The notes under the pieces are model-generated. The model saw only the letters and a list, made by a program, of their open reading frames with translations, did not search any database and was not told the DNA's origin. Shown here piece by piece: positions 27,601 through 36,068 of a DNA stretch of 64,000 nucleotides (positions are counted from its first letter, which is position 1; each line of letters opens with the position of its first letter). The position numbers were made by a program, and so were the translations under genes. This stretch comes from Singulisphaera acidiphila DSM 18658 (GTDB lineage: Bacteria; Planctomycetota; Planctomycetia; Isosphaerales; Isosphaeraceae): positions 1,054,001-1,118,000 of the forward strand of contig NC_019892.1 in NCBI RefSeq assembly GCF_000242455.2, in the 5' to 3' direction.

Positions 27601-28411
27601 CCGAAGGGGCCTTCTCGGTGCCGAGTCGGTCGAGTGCCTCGACCAGTACGGCCCCCGTGCGGGCGGACTTCACTTCGGGGTCGGCCAGGAGAGTCGCCAG
27701 CGTGACCCGGCCGAAATAAGGCATGCAGAGCAAGTGCAAGCCCGTCGCCGGGTCGGTCCGTGTGGAGTGCACCGGAACGATGTGAGTGTGCTGCAACCGG
27801 GCCAGGGTCTGCGGTTCTCGCGAACCGGACCGCGCCACCTTCAGCGCCACCGGCCGATCGGCGAGCTGCCGCTCTTCGGCGAGGAAGACCCGCGCGAAGG
27901 CCCCTCGTCCCAGCTCCTCGACGAGGTGGAAGCCGGCGATCGTCTGTCCGGCCTCGGGGTACGGAATCTCCGGGACGGAATGGGCATGCGTTGTGGTTGT
28001 CTGCCCCGAGCCGACCAGTCCGTGGATGTCGAAGACGCGTCGCAAACGGGATGCGACCTCGGGAAATCGGGCCCGGTATTCGGCCGGGTCGGGGGTGTCC
28101 TGGTTTTCCTCACGGAGGCAGAACTCTTCATAGATGAGCGCAACCAGGGTCTCGTCGCCGAGGTCGGGGTATCGGTCGCGATACCACTCGACCATGACCT
28201 TTTCGCCGGCCTCCCAGCGCAGGGCTATGTCGGCCCGAAGAAGGGCGAGCCGGGCACCGGGGCGATCGAGGCCGTTGGGCGGAAGGAAGTCGTCAGGTTC
28301 GGGACGCCGGCCTTTCGAGCGGCGCCAGGCGGTCTCGAACCGCCTGGCCACGTGGACGGCGACGGGGGACGAGGCATCCTCCCACGTCCGGCCCGAGGTG
28401 GACAGGCTCAT
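24665..28411 (-). CDS. Transmembrane Ser/Thr protein kinase with TPR repeats, coupled to ECF sigma factor
   Basis: 1248 residues. An N-terminal helical region (about 1-150) includes WYRDRYPDLGDETLVALIYEEFCLR, a pre-kinase module common in planctomycete kinases. The kinase domain has EELGRGAFARV (165-175), Lys191, HRDVKPSN (309-316), DFN (329-331, instead of DFG) and MAPEH (355-359). A membrane span lies at about 489-508. The rest is TPR-like with 15 or more helical pairs. Its ATG overlaps the stop of the upstream sigma-factor gene (TGATG), so the two are made together. Kinase-ECF pairs of this sort are established in planctomycetes, where the kinase is thought to control the sigma factor by phosphorylation. 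Confidence 0.9.
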   Translation of the reverse strand: MSLSTSGRTWEDASSPVAVHVARRFETAWRRSKGRRPEPDDFLPPNGLDRPGARLALLRADIALRWEAGEKVMVEWYRDRYPDLGDETLVALIYEEFCLREENQDTPDPAEYRARFPEVASRLRRVFDIHGLVGSGQTTTTHAHSVPEIPYPEAGQTIAGFHLVEELGRGAFARVFLAEERQLADRPVALKVARSGSREPQTLARLQHTHIVPVHSTRTDPATGLHLLCMPYFGRVTLATLLADPEVKSARTGAVLVEALDRLGTEKAPSGRSNGRIALARRSYALAIAWWGGRMAEALEHAHERGVLHRDVKPSNVLVTGDGMPMLLDFNLAREAVTDDPDSAASTLGGTLDYMAPEHLEALADGMGRHVDARSDIYGLGVLLYESLMGERPFLTPKGARSAAELLLLAAEERRAGTPSLRSTHPEVPAALEAVVRRCLAPEPKDRYATAGELAADLQAVADDRPLKHAREPLPSRALRWTRRNRRALAMAAPLLVVVAVLVTILFKVQLDREHRVSEVENLMQGGTTSAKNEDFRTAVMQFDTASRLSQGRPHLESLYKKARERARLYERTGVIRANADTLFRDAEPLRFRLTLFLGDLEVASQRLQETLKPFYVLNNPDFTTLPDLEMLDDRRRNRLHNEVNELLFLWVAAVARDPADQPDRLRDATKLCERVLGFASPKDPWPKGPWKALRGILAERLGEPAIIKDRDNAPSTEDSPLTCFQWGYIREIEGKRSQALDWFRRAAWNEEKNYWYHYYLAYLAGLSGFSEEALRNYGSAVSLAEDSPWARLGRGQLLRERGALAMAWTDLKTAETLFEALQDKRKERDEGIELRLTRLALGFVRQRQGDPIGARAEYDRLIAANPDDNPGRAARLNRATLDAAAGAIEQARDSYDSLVASDPDDLSARQGRALLALQAGEARSAEADFSELVRMTQGRNDQYLANRAMARLLLGRVEEAEADAKEAARLKPSPGHTRLWTRILLALGRVNELPIDRPDELARLPLGGLALMADLRKGADRLEPIAVGNGTAALRASLTRALLLAAVRDPAAERVANQAVALAPLSPQVYLVRGRVYRWLGAARRAESDADRGLELDQDDVRLLELRGRVRIESGKPRAGLADIDRAIQLGAGASLRGARGEALLALEDTQGALREWTEALRDDPEDPGAYLGRARAYLRRGESDLAMTELEQASAWAGDQPGLNLTLVLVSARCLPGRPDQIPRAIALARRAWGSRRAIWPLFSEL

Positions 28412-29022
28412 CAGGTCCCCTCCAACTCCGACTGCGCCCGCCGACGAAGGTCCTCCAAGACCCGCTGGACGGTCCGCTCACTGATGCCGAGTCGCTGGCC
28501 GATATCCTTGCTGGAGAGCCCTTCGGCCTTCAATTCGACGACGTTGCGCCGATCCTCGGGCACAAGGTCGCGCAGTCGACTGTAGACCTCACGAGCTTGA
28601 GCGACTTCGCTGGGCGAGTCGATGGTGGAGGCGAGGTCCTTGGGCCGGCTCCCCTCGACCCAGAGCGGCTCTTCTCGATGCATATCCTGCTTCCGGCTGG
28701 CGGCACGGCGATACTCGTCGATTACCTTATTCTTCGCAGCACGTGCCAGGAACGCGACAAGATGTCGTGAATCTTCGAATTCGGTCGGGCCGGTCCGGAC
28801 TCTCCGGAAGAAACTTCCCCAGACGCTCTGGAGGAAATCGAGCGAGTCGAACCGCGACCGGAGCAGCCGGGGCAATTGTCTGCGGACGACAAGCCGGACC
28901 TCGGCTTCGTACCGCGTCAAGAGTTCGCGGGCGGCTGACTCATCACCGGCCTGGATCCGTGCCAGGAACTCGGGGATGTCGCCCTCTTCGCGTTCGCTTC
29001 GGATCGGGTCGCCGACCGACAT
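28411..29022 (-). CDS. ECF-type RNA polymerase sigma factor of a sigma/kinase pair
   Basis: 203 residues. Region 2 is recognisable in RFDSLDFLQSVWGSFFRRV and the following LVAFLARAAKNKVIDEYRR. Region 4 is LVPEDRRNVVELKAEGLSSKDIGQRLGISERTVQRVLEDLRRRA. AAGGG lies a few bases before the ATG. Much longer open sequence upstream has no family likeness and is not included. The stop overlaps the kinase start, making a two-gene operon. No membrane anti-sigma factor is present, consistent with control by the partner kinase. Its target promoters are unknown. Confidence 0.88.
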   Translation of the reverse strand: MSVGDPIRSEREEGDIPEFLARIQAGDESAARELLTRYEAEVRLVVRRQLPRLLRSRFDSLDFLQSVWGSFFRRVRTGPTEFEDSRHLVAFLARAAKNKVIDEYRRAASRKQDMHREEPLWVEGSRPKDLASTIDSPSEVAQAREVYSRLRDLVPEDRRNVVELKAEGLSSKDIGQRLGISERTVQRVLEDLRRRAQSELEGT

Positions 29023-29503
29023 GATCCCTTGGCTCCCTCGTGGAGGCCGCGAACAAGGCGCCGCGGCTCTGCTTCTCCTCCCGCGCCAGCCCCCTAACCT
29101 AACCTTCCGAGACTCGTCTTGGCAATCGTCTCCCCGCATGGCCAAGGCGAAGCCGGCCTTTTTGATTGCGTGCAACGTCGTTGGAATTGTGAGATTTCTC
29201 GAAGAAACCACAGGAATTGCACTTTTCGGATTGCTCTCCAACCCCTTGACGTTCGCGCGGCCACAAACCGAGCCAGTGATGATATGACGATGTCGACCAA
29301 AACCACCGACCCGAATCGAGCGTCGGAAGCCCCTCACGGCCGCCGCCTTCACCCGAGGCCGATATGCTCGGGTCGAACTCGGCGCGAGTCCCTGACGTCG
29401 CTGGCTCTTTTTCAATCTTCCGATTGACGCCTGCGGCCTGTGTTTGGTAAGGTTTGAAACTCAAATGTCGCCGCCAGACCATTGTGGCGACATACTGCTT
29501 GCG
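29023..29503. other. Intergenic region before tRNA-Ser, with possible tRNA promoter
   Basis: No gene is seen. TTGACG (29424-29429) and TAAGGT (29448-29453), 18 bp apart, lie about 50 bp before the tRNA and could be its promoter, though the -10 matches only half the consensus. Confidence 0.3.
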
Positions 29504-29592
29504 GGAGAGGTGGCTGAGTGGTCGAAAGCGACGGTTTGCTAAACCGTTAAGGGTGTCAAAGCCCTTCGGGGGTTCGAATCCCCCCCTCTCCG
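29504..29592 (+). tRNA. tRNA-Ser(GCT)
   Basis: An 89-nt class II tRNA. The 7-bp acceptor stem is GGAGAGG with CCTCTCC; the anticodon loop is TTGCTAA (anticodon GCT, reading AGC/AGU) closed by ACGGT/ACCGT; there is a long variable arm, and the T arm is GGGGG-TTCGAAT-CCCCC. The discriminator is G and CCA is not encoded. An accessory island begins downstream, so its 3' end is a possible integration site. Confidence 0.97.
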
Positions 29593-30020
29593 TTCATGTT
29601 GCGTTGACGTTGCGTTCGCGTTGCTTCAGTCGGGCATTCTTTCCGTGTGCTGATTGGAAAATGTAATTGCAATAATGGGTTGCGGCTGTTTCTTGCCGAC
29701 CAGCTCCTCCTACCTTCCGACGCTTGATTCTGTAAGAAAAATGGCTTCTTGTTTCTTACATGAGCGGGCGCAAGAAGTCGCCGCAAGCCATTGATTTCAG
29801 GATCGTTGCGGCCATTCGTAGCCGTTGCGAGGGACGGTCTTTGTCCCAGCGACTTCTTTGAAATCGGCAGCCGTGAGGCTGTGGACGTTGCCCTTCGCCG
29901 GCTAGTCCGGCAGGGGACCATCCACCACTTGGCTCGTGGGTGTACGACTTCCTGAAGGAACACCCTGTCTTGGACTACTAGCCCCAATACCGTTTAACAA
30001 ACCGTAACGTATAGATTCAT
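29593..30020. other. Non-coding stretch between tRNA-Ser and transposase remnant
   Basis: About 430 bp without a supportable gene. Open frames here are antisense to the tRNA or have no family likeness. Confidence 0.4.
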
Positions 30021-30690
30021 TCAAATGGTTTTCGTCAGCGGTGGTGGGTGGCGTTTCTTGGCCCAGTTGCTCATTTTCTGTTTGATCACCAGGGGATTGA
30101 TCCGGTTGCGGCGAGGCGGAAGAACTTCCTGGCTCACCTCCCAGAGCAACAGGGCGTACCAGTCCTGGATCGATTGAACGCTGCTCCCCTCGCATTCGGG
30201 CAGGCGCGTGATCAGGATCTGAAAGCAGCCGGTGAATAAGAGTTGGTCCGGGTTGAGATCCGCTGTGTGCCGCATCGAACATCACCTTGCGGATGACGGA
30301 GTGAGCCAATTGAGAGTGCGTACAACTCCTGCACCACACCGGCGGGAGTTTCACTCCGCAAATTCGCCGACTTGCTGGCTCGACGAGGGTCCTGATACGT
30401 CTTCTGCTCATCGAAGGTGAGCTCCTCTTCCCATCGCTCATGGTAGAGATAGATCAGTTCTGTTGCCGGAATTCTTCTGCGTCCAGCAGGCTCGTCAGCA
30501 GAATGTGTTCTTCCTCGTGGCCGACCCGTTGTGGATCATCGAGTTTGTAGCGGATCACCCGCACCACGACCCCGTGGCGGTCCTTCTCTCGGGCGTACCA
30601 ACTGGGATAGATCTTCGCCAGAGACGACCCATCCGCCCATCGAGTGTCTCTCGCCCGACTTGCACCTTCCTGGATCGATCTGACGCTATC
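30021..30690 (-). pseudogene. Decayed IS4-type transposase, C-terminal remnant with several frameshifts
   Basis: Reading the minus strand and stitching frames gives a familiar C-terminal IS4 transposase: SLAKIYPSWYAREKDRHG, VVVRVIRYKLDDPQRVGHEE, HILLTSLLDAEEF, ELIYLYHERWEEELTFDEQK, LAHSVIRKVMFDAA, DLNPDQLLFTGCFQILITRL and PPRRNRINPLVIKQKMSNW. At least three single-base shifts are needed (near 30465, 30330 and 30265), and possibly another near 30640. The catalytic N-terminal part is missing. It ends where the CRISPR-related operon begins, so this or a later deletion probably removed the start of that operon. Confidence 0.8.
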
Positions 30691-30693
30691 GAC

Positions 30694-31143
30694 GTGTGGG
30701 TGCGCACCAGGGCCGGAGAAGTTGCCGACGTTCTCACTCTCGGTAACGCCGTGAAGCTTGCGAAGACATCGCTCGGCAACAGCTTCGTCGCGTGGTGGTG
30801 CGATCCGACCATCGACCTCGACTTACACACACCGCCTGCGACGTTCGGAAACGCGTGGCCCAGTGAAGTCGACAAGCTCCAGGTCGATGAGGTCGCCTTC
30901 TACGCGGAGTACGCGGTCTGGCGAGCCGTTCGTACGTCAAACGGCCCCCGCTTTGTGCTCATCGAGGAGCTCACGTCGAAGGCCAACGACGCGAAGCAGG
31001 CACGCGCGGTCCATACGCCCGCACGCCTGCACGGTTTCCAGCGTTTCTCCTCGGAAAACACCGGCCAAGGCAACGTGCTCCTGCGCGAGTGGCACGATGG
31101 CGACGAAATCCTCGGCTTCACCCTTACCAAGGAGCAGCGCTGA
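30694..31143 (+). CDS. Truncated unknown protein at the head of a type III CRISPR-related operon
   Basis: The frame is open from 30463, but the first 75 or so codons are antisense to the transposase remnant, so native sequence probably starts near 30691; GTG 30694 is an arbitrary boundary. What remains (about 149 residues) includes FVAWWCDPTIDLDL, AFYAEYAVWRAV and a C-terminal LLREWHDGDEILGFTL. I do not recognise the family; a small type III accessory protein such as the TIGR03984/Csx19 kind is possible but unproved. Its stop overlaps the next ATG (TGATG), so it belongs to the same operon. It is probably missing its N-terminus. Confidence 0.5.
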   Translation: MWVRTRAGEVADVLTLGNAVKLAKTSLGNSFVAWWCDPTIDLDLHTPPATFGNAWPSEVDKLQVDEVAFYAEYAVWRAVRTSNGPRFVLIEELTSKANDAKQARAVHTPARLHGFQRFSSENTGQGNVLLREWHDGDEILGFTLTKEQR

Positions 31144-33608
31144 TGCCCAGCAAACCCGACAAGCAGCACCGCATCCGCGTTCGTACGCTCGACGGCAAAC
31201 CGCGTGATCAAGGCGTGATCAACAAGCTGAAGAGCAATCAGCTCGGGATGCCGCACCTCGACATCGTCGGCACCAACGTCGTGAGTGAGTTCATCATCTG
31301 CGCGTCGAGGGACACGCACATCGAGCAGGTGCGCGCGAAGCTCGGAGGCGCGGGGCTTGAAAAGATCGTTGGTGGCGATACGACTATCGCCGCGAGCGCT
31401 GCGCCGAAGCTTACGCAGCAGCCTCGACAGGGAAGCTTTCAGCAGCAGCGTGGCGGACAGCATCAACGTGGCAGTGGCCAGCAGCGCCCGCAACACGGAA
31501 ATCGGCCTGCTGGGCCGACGACGAATGCTCAACCGCTCCCCGGCAAGCCTTACGGCTTCGTCGCGCTCCCCAAGGAACTCACGACCTCTGCCCCCATCTG
31601 GCACGATGGTACGAGCAGCACGGGCCGTCTCTCGGGTGAGATCCGCTTCGAGTTCGAAACGCAGACGCCGCTCCTCGTGGGCTGGGAACGGCAGACGCTC
31701 AACGAGAGCGAGGAGGCGTGGGCGATTCCCTTCCGAAAGGTGAGTCGCAACGAGTGCGCTGCAGTCGTCCAAGCGGCCGCACGCGCCGTCTATCCAGACG
31801 CCGCCGACCCCGACGAACAGAAGCAGCAAAGGAAGCAGCAGAAGGTCGAGGACGACCGTCGCAAGTACATCAAGCGAGTGCAGGACCACATCGTCGATGT
31901 TCAGATTCAGAGCGCCGGTTGGAGCATCGATTCGAAGTCCGTGCTGTGCCCGCTACGCGCGCCGTGGAGCAAGCGTCCCGTCGTCATCCCTGGTGACTCG
32001 CTGAAGGGGCTTTTGCGCCACGAGTTGGGCGCACTCCTCGGTGCGCCGATGGAACGCGTCGCCGAGCGCTCGTACTCGTACCGCCCGAACTCGCTCTTTC
32101 CGAACCAGCCGAACCCGAGGCTCATCGCGCGCATCGCTCGCGTGCCGAACGACGGCGTCGAGATAAAGGCGATCGACGACAAGCCCCAGGTTCGCGTGCC
32201 CACGAAGCTCGAGTTGCTGCCGACGAACCTTCGGTACGACAAGCTGAGCAAGCAGAACGAGAACTACTACCGCTTCGACGACGGCAACGGCGCTGCGTAC
32301 CGAGGCGGCCAGGGCGCGGGCGAGAAGCTCAACTCCAAGCGCGACCTGCACGAGAAGCTGACCGTCAATCCGAGCCAGCCGACCGAGACGGCGACGGTCT
32401 CGCAGACGGTACAGGACGGTTACCTAGCAACGGTCTGGCACCTCGTCGACCTCGGCCACGGCCACTTCTCCGAGCGTCACCCCGATGTGCCCAACACCGT
32501 CACCGGCGACGTTGCACGAGACCGCATCCTGGAGGCCGCGAAGAACGAGGTCTTCCAGCCCGGTGATCTTGTCTGGGTCGAGTGGGATACCGAGAAGAAG
32601 TGCATCGTCTCGCTCGGTTGGCACTACTACTACCGCTGGGCCTACACCGACTCGGTCCGCAAGACCGGTGGCAAGCTCAAACGTCACGGACTCTTCCCTC
32701 TCGACGGCGAGCACAAGCTTGACGGAGTCGAGGAGGACAAACACAGGGCTCCGAAGGGGCTCTCGGCCGTGCGTCGGCTCTTCGGTTACACGGGCGACAA
32801 CGACGGCAGCGTGGGCATCGGCAAAGGCGACCACGAGCAGCTCATGGGACGCGTCTTCGTCAATGCGGGGCTCGAGGTCGTCGGCGAGAACGAGAGCGAC
32901 GACGACCGTTTCCTGAAGCCTACCTTCCTCAAGGAGTTGGGCATGCCCCGGCCAAGTGCTGTCGAGCATTACCTCAAGCAGCCGCATCACCCGCAATCGC
33001 GTCCCTCCGACAATGCGATGCTCGTCACCTATGGCGACGCTGCTGGCTATGACGCGCCCGGCGAGCTTGCGGGCCGGAAGTTCTATCTTGATCGCAGGAA
33101 CGCCCAAGCAGAGGATGCCTTCGACGCGAACAAGCAGAACGACCGGAGCACGCTGGCACTCGAGGCGTCGAAGCCGCAGCGCAAGTTCCGCTTCACCGTC
33201 CGCTTCCGCGACCTCGATGCGAGCGAGATCGCGGCGATCCTCGTCGCCCTCTGCCCCGACCAGTTCAAGGGCGTGCTCGGCGGCACGCACACCGACGGCT
33301 ACTGCTCGAAGCTCGGCTACGCTCGCCCGCTTGGCTGGGGAAGCGTGCGCATTGAGGCCAAGGCGCTCCTGCTCCTTGATGAAGTAAGCGATACCCCCAC
33401 GCTGAAGCCCGAAGAGGATCTCGGCGACTGGGTGAAGACCAACCATCAGAAGACCAGCACGCAGGACGAGTGGCTGGCGATCCATCGTCGCAACCACCCG
33501 AACGCTGCGGATTACCCACGCAAGGACGGGCAGATCTACACCTTCCACACCGGCTTGCGCGCCGAGCACTCGCGCAACCGCCGCTACAAGAAGGATGGCG
33601 CGCGATGA
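31143..33608 (+). CDS. CRISPR-associated RAMP superfamily protein, TIGR03986-like
   Basis: 821 residues. The family pattern is clear in the core: PYGFVALP near residue 137, GEIRFEFETQTPLLVG, VVIPGDSLKGLLRHEL near 281 (the IPGxSLRG block of RAMPs), GRKFYLDRRNA, FRFTVRFRDLDASEIAAILVAL and KLGYARPLGWGSVRI near 722 (glycine-rich RAMP loop). RAMP proteins of this kind are backbone or processing subunits of type III CRISPR effectors and bind crRNA or target RNA. An extra N-terminal domain of about 85 residues and a Gln/Arg/Gly-rich linker (about 92-125) precede the core. It overlaps both neighbours by one to four bases. No Cas10, Cas5 or array is in view. Confidence 0.82.
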   Translation: MPSKPDKQHRIRVRTLDGKPRDQGVINKLKSNQLGMPHLDIVGTNVVSEFIICASRDTHIEQVRAKLGGAGLEKIVGGDTTIAASAAPKLTQQPRQGSFQQQRGGQHQRGSGQQRPQHGNRPAGPTTNAQPLPGKPYGFVALPKELTTSAPIWHDGTSSTGRLSGEIRFEFETQTPLLVGWERQTLNESEEAWAIPFRKVSRNECAAVVQAAARAVYPDAADPDEQKQQRKQQKVEDDRRKYIKRVQDHIVDVQIQSAGWSIDSKSVLCPLRAPWSKRPVVIPGDSLKGLLRHELGALLGAPMERVAERSYSYRPNSLFPNQPNPRLIARIARVPNDGVEIKAIDDKPQVRVPTKLELLPTNLRYDKLSKQNENYYRFDDGNGAAYRGGQGAGEKLNSKRDLHEKLTVNPSQPTETATVSQTVQDGYLATVWHLVDLGHGHFSERHPDVPNTVTGDVARDRILEAAKNEVFQPGDLVWVEWDTEKKCIVSLGWHYYYRWAYTDSVRKTGGKLKRHGLFPLDGEHKLDGVEEDKHRAPKGLSAVRRLFGYTGDNDGSVGIGKGDHEQLMGRVFVNAGLEVVGENESDDDRFLKPTFLKELGMPRPSAVEHYLKQPHHPQSRPSDNAMLVTYGDAAGYDAPGELAGRKFYLDRRNAQAEDAFDANKQNDRSTLALEASKPQRKFRFTVRFRDLDASEIAAILVALCPDQFKGVLGGTHTDGYCSKLGYARPLGWGSVRIEAKALLLLDEVSDTPTLKPEEDLGDWVKTNHQKTSTQDEWLAIHRRNHPNAADYPRKDGQIYTFHTGLRAEHSRNRRYKKDGAR

Positions 33609-35065
33609 AGACACTGCTCGTCATGACCGCTGGCCAGACCGACGCGCAACTCGTTGTGAACGACCAGCGACACAAGCTCGACGGCAACACCTGCGGCACG
33701 CTGCACGATGCCATCAAGGAGCGTTCGTGGTCGGTGGTCGACGCACCGAGCACGAGGAGCCGAGACCTCATCAAGACCTTGCCCGATGGCGATGTGAAAC
33801 TCTGCACGCCGAAGCTGGATGCCGTGCTTGCTCACTTCGGTGACGCACCGCCGACATCGGCACTCATCTTCGAGACCGTTCGGCAAGATGCACGAGATCC
33901 TCGGTTGTCGGGCGAAATCATGGAACGCCGCCTTCACGATCGTGGCGTCAACCAGGTGATTCGCGTGGCGTTCTTGACCGGCACCGAACAGCTTGAAGAC
34001 CCCTCGAATGATGTCGACGCGGTCGTCCGGCGAACCATCGTCGCCATGCTCTCGGACGCCATCAAGAAGCAGGTCGAGCAACTCACGAAGAACGACAAGG
34101 TCTTCGTCGCCACGACCGGCGGCCTGGCTGCTGCCAACGAGCTAATCAACGAGCTGGTACGCCTGCACGCCGTCGGCGGCCCGACCGTCACCGCGCTGGA
34201 GGTGCCCGATGGAGACCGCGCCCAGCAAGACGATCGCGTCGTGGAGGAGAAGTTCCACCCTGCAGCGGGCTACCGCGCGCGTTGGCACGCGCTCTCGCTC
34301 GTCGAGAAAGGCAGCCTCCTTGGCGCATGGGGTGCGGTCAGCCATCTCGAAGGCGTGCCCGATCAAGAGTGGACGCAGGTCATCAAGTGGCTCGCGCGCT
34401 TCGCGTCGTCGTTGCCGCTGCCAACGGCCTGCGACCTCGCCGTCCTGAGCCACCATCGCATGGCGGTGCGGGCGGCGGTGCGCGTCGAGCTGGCGCTTCG
34501 CGCAGAGGACATCCCGCGAGCTGTTCATGGCACAGTGGCGGTCTTCGAGGCGGCCCTGTGGGACAAGCTTGGTGAGCGCATCGAGCGTTCCTCGGATCCG
34601 GACAAACGCCGCTTCTTCAAGGTCAAGAGCGGTGATGCGCCGATGGGAGACAAGCTCCTTCGTAAAGGTGATGGCACCGACGAAGATCGGAAGCGCCCGT
34701 TCGAGTTGAAAGAGACGGTGGCCGATGTCGCTTGGTACTGGGTCTACGACAGCGATGGCGGTCCTGGCGCACACCTGGCCAATGACTTCATCGGGAGCGA
34801 CGCATTGAAGAAGTTCGACGCCGCCCTCGTGAAGAACAACATTCGCGAACTCCGCAACGACGTCGCGCACAACGAGCCGACGCCCGAACTGATGAACGAT
34901 GCACGAACTCGCATGCAGTCCGCCAAGCTCTGGTCGAACAACGACACGTTCCTGAGCCAGTCGCTGGTTCAAGCCGTGCTGAAGGAACTCGGCGAGCAGT
35001 GTCCTGAGCAGCTTTGCATCCATTTTGTGTCGACCATTCGGGAGCGTTTACTTGCCATTTCTTGA
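33605..35065 (+). CDS. CARF-HEPN ribonuclease, Csm6/Csx1-like
   Basis: 486 residues. The N-terminal 200 residues look like a CARF domain: MKTLLVMTAGQTDA at the start, and VFVATTGGLAAANELINEL (167-185) matching the glycine-rich nucleotide-binding turn. The C-terminal region is helical with RNDVAH at 417-422, fitting the RxxxxH catalytic motif of HEPN RNases. In type III CRISPR immunity such proteins are switched on by cyclic oligoadenylate made by Cas10 and cut RNA. The ATG overlaps the stop of the RAMP gene (ATGA). Without a Cas10 in the window it may respond to a signal made elsewhere in the genome, or be an orphan. Confidence 0.8.
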   Translation: MKTLLVMTAGQTDAQLVVNDQRHKLDGNTCGTLHDAIKERSWSVVDAPSTRSRDLIKTLPDGDVKLCTPKLDAVLAHFGDAPPTSALIFETVRQDARDPRLSGEIMERRLHDRGVNQVIRVAFLTGTEQLEDPSNDVDAVVRRTIVAMLSDAIKKQVEQLTKNDKVFVATTGGLAAANELINELVRLHAVGGPTVTALEVPDGDRAQQDDRVVEEKFHPAAGYRARWHALSLVEKGSLLGAWGAVSHLEGVPDQEWTQVIKWLARFASSLPLPTACDLAVLSHHRMAVRAAVRVELALRAEDIPRAVHGTVAVFEAALWDKLGERIERSSDPDKRRFFKVKSGDAPMGDKLLRKGDGTDEDRKRPFELKETVADVAWYWVYDSDGGPGAHLANDFIGSDALKKFDAALVKNNIRELRNDVAHNEPTPELMNDARTRMQSAKLWSNNDTFLSQSLVQAVLKELGEQCPEQLCIHFVSTIRERLLAIS

Positions 35066-35831
35066 ACCAGGCATCCGGACACAACTGGATATCGCATCTC
35101 CGAAGGTTGAGCGGTGAGGGCCGCGAAAACCCTGGAAAAATGAAGAGGCCGGTCGAGAGTCGGACACAATCCGGGCATGTTCAGTGAATCCACGAGCAAC
35201 TGGAGAGGTTGACCTTTCTGGCTCCACAAACCCTCGGTGAAAGCTGAGGCTGTCCCGAAGAGCTTCGAGCGATCCGGCGTCCATTCCAGTGTCAAAGGCT
35301 AGCTTCTCTTTCCGGGAAGGCACCTTGGGGCAGGAAGGAGGAGCCTGTGCACGAATGGCAGAGCTTGTTCCCTTGTGTGGTGGGAGTCGACATACTGCCG
35401 GAAAGTCTTCTACAGAAGGCTGAGGCATCAGATCGGTCCCATCCTTTGTGAGTTGTGCCGCCAAGGGTAACCCCAGCGGCGCCTTCCTGATATCACGTGA
35501 TTCGTGTGTGAATGATTGTTTTTTTTATAGCTATTGATGTGATATATTTAATGAATTTTTTGGGGATGAAAACACTTCTTCGAGAATGCGGGACGCCCTG
35601 CTTTGGAGACAAAGACGTCTCCAAAACAGGGCGCTGTGGGGGCGGCGTTGGGAGATGCAGTGTGAAGTGAGAGACAGAGTGAAAGAACGTTCGGGTCGTC
35701 GACCTTGATTCGGTTCGACGATCGGAAGCGGGTCGCTTGGTTCGTGAAAGGGTTGGGTCGCATTGGGGACGTCCCAGCCCTTTCTCCGGCTGGCTAAGAT
35801 CCCCGGTGATTCAGGGACCAGCATTTGCCGT
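35066..35831. other. Gene-poor, partly AT-rich stretch with long hairpin
   Basis: No gene can be supported. A sharply AT-rich patch lies at 35500-35570. A 17-bp hairpin with one mismatch (arms 35594-35610 and 35617-35633, loop AAAGAC) follows. The patch marks the far side of the CRISPR-related island and may be a junction or mobile-element scar. Confidence 0.45.
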
Positions 35832-36068
35832 TTATCGTGCGAACGCCTTGCGAGTGGCGGAGGGGAACCAGGCCCGCTGCGGGGCCACTCCACTCTCCTT
35901 CGCCGGCCTCGAGAAGACGCCGCCGTAAAGCAAGGCGATGTTCGAGGAGGCCCGCTCACTCAACGGGTCGATGACGGCCGTACAAACCCGCCCGCCTTGG
36001 AGCAGCTCCGGCGTATGCGAGGAATGGTCAGCGTCAATTCGTCCGTTCATCTCTAAGCGGGTCAACAC
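35832..36068 (-). CDS. Possible small protein of unknown function
   Basis: A 78-residue frame beginning VLTRLEMNGRIDADHSSHTPE at a GTG with an ideal ribosome-binding site (AAAGGAGG, 6 nt away). No domain is recognised. The C-terminal third is Arg/Ala-rich and may be read-through of a broken gene. The ribosome-binding site is the only strong argument for it. Confidence 0.25.
   Translation of the reverse strand: MLTRLEMNGRIDADHSSHTPELLQGGRVCTAVIDPLSERASSNIALLYGGVFSRPAKESGVAPQRAWFPSATRKAFAR

Noticed and set aside
29556..29987. Minus-strand frame ending in GEGGIRTPEGL
   Set aside because: It is antisense to tRNA-Ser; this C-terminal sequence is a familiar artefact of such tRNAs.
35048..35464. 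Minus-strand frame of 138 residues after the CARF-HEPN gene
   Set aside because: Several frames are open here, none has a clear ribosome-binding site or family likeness.
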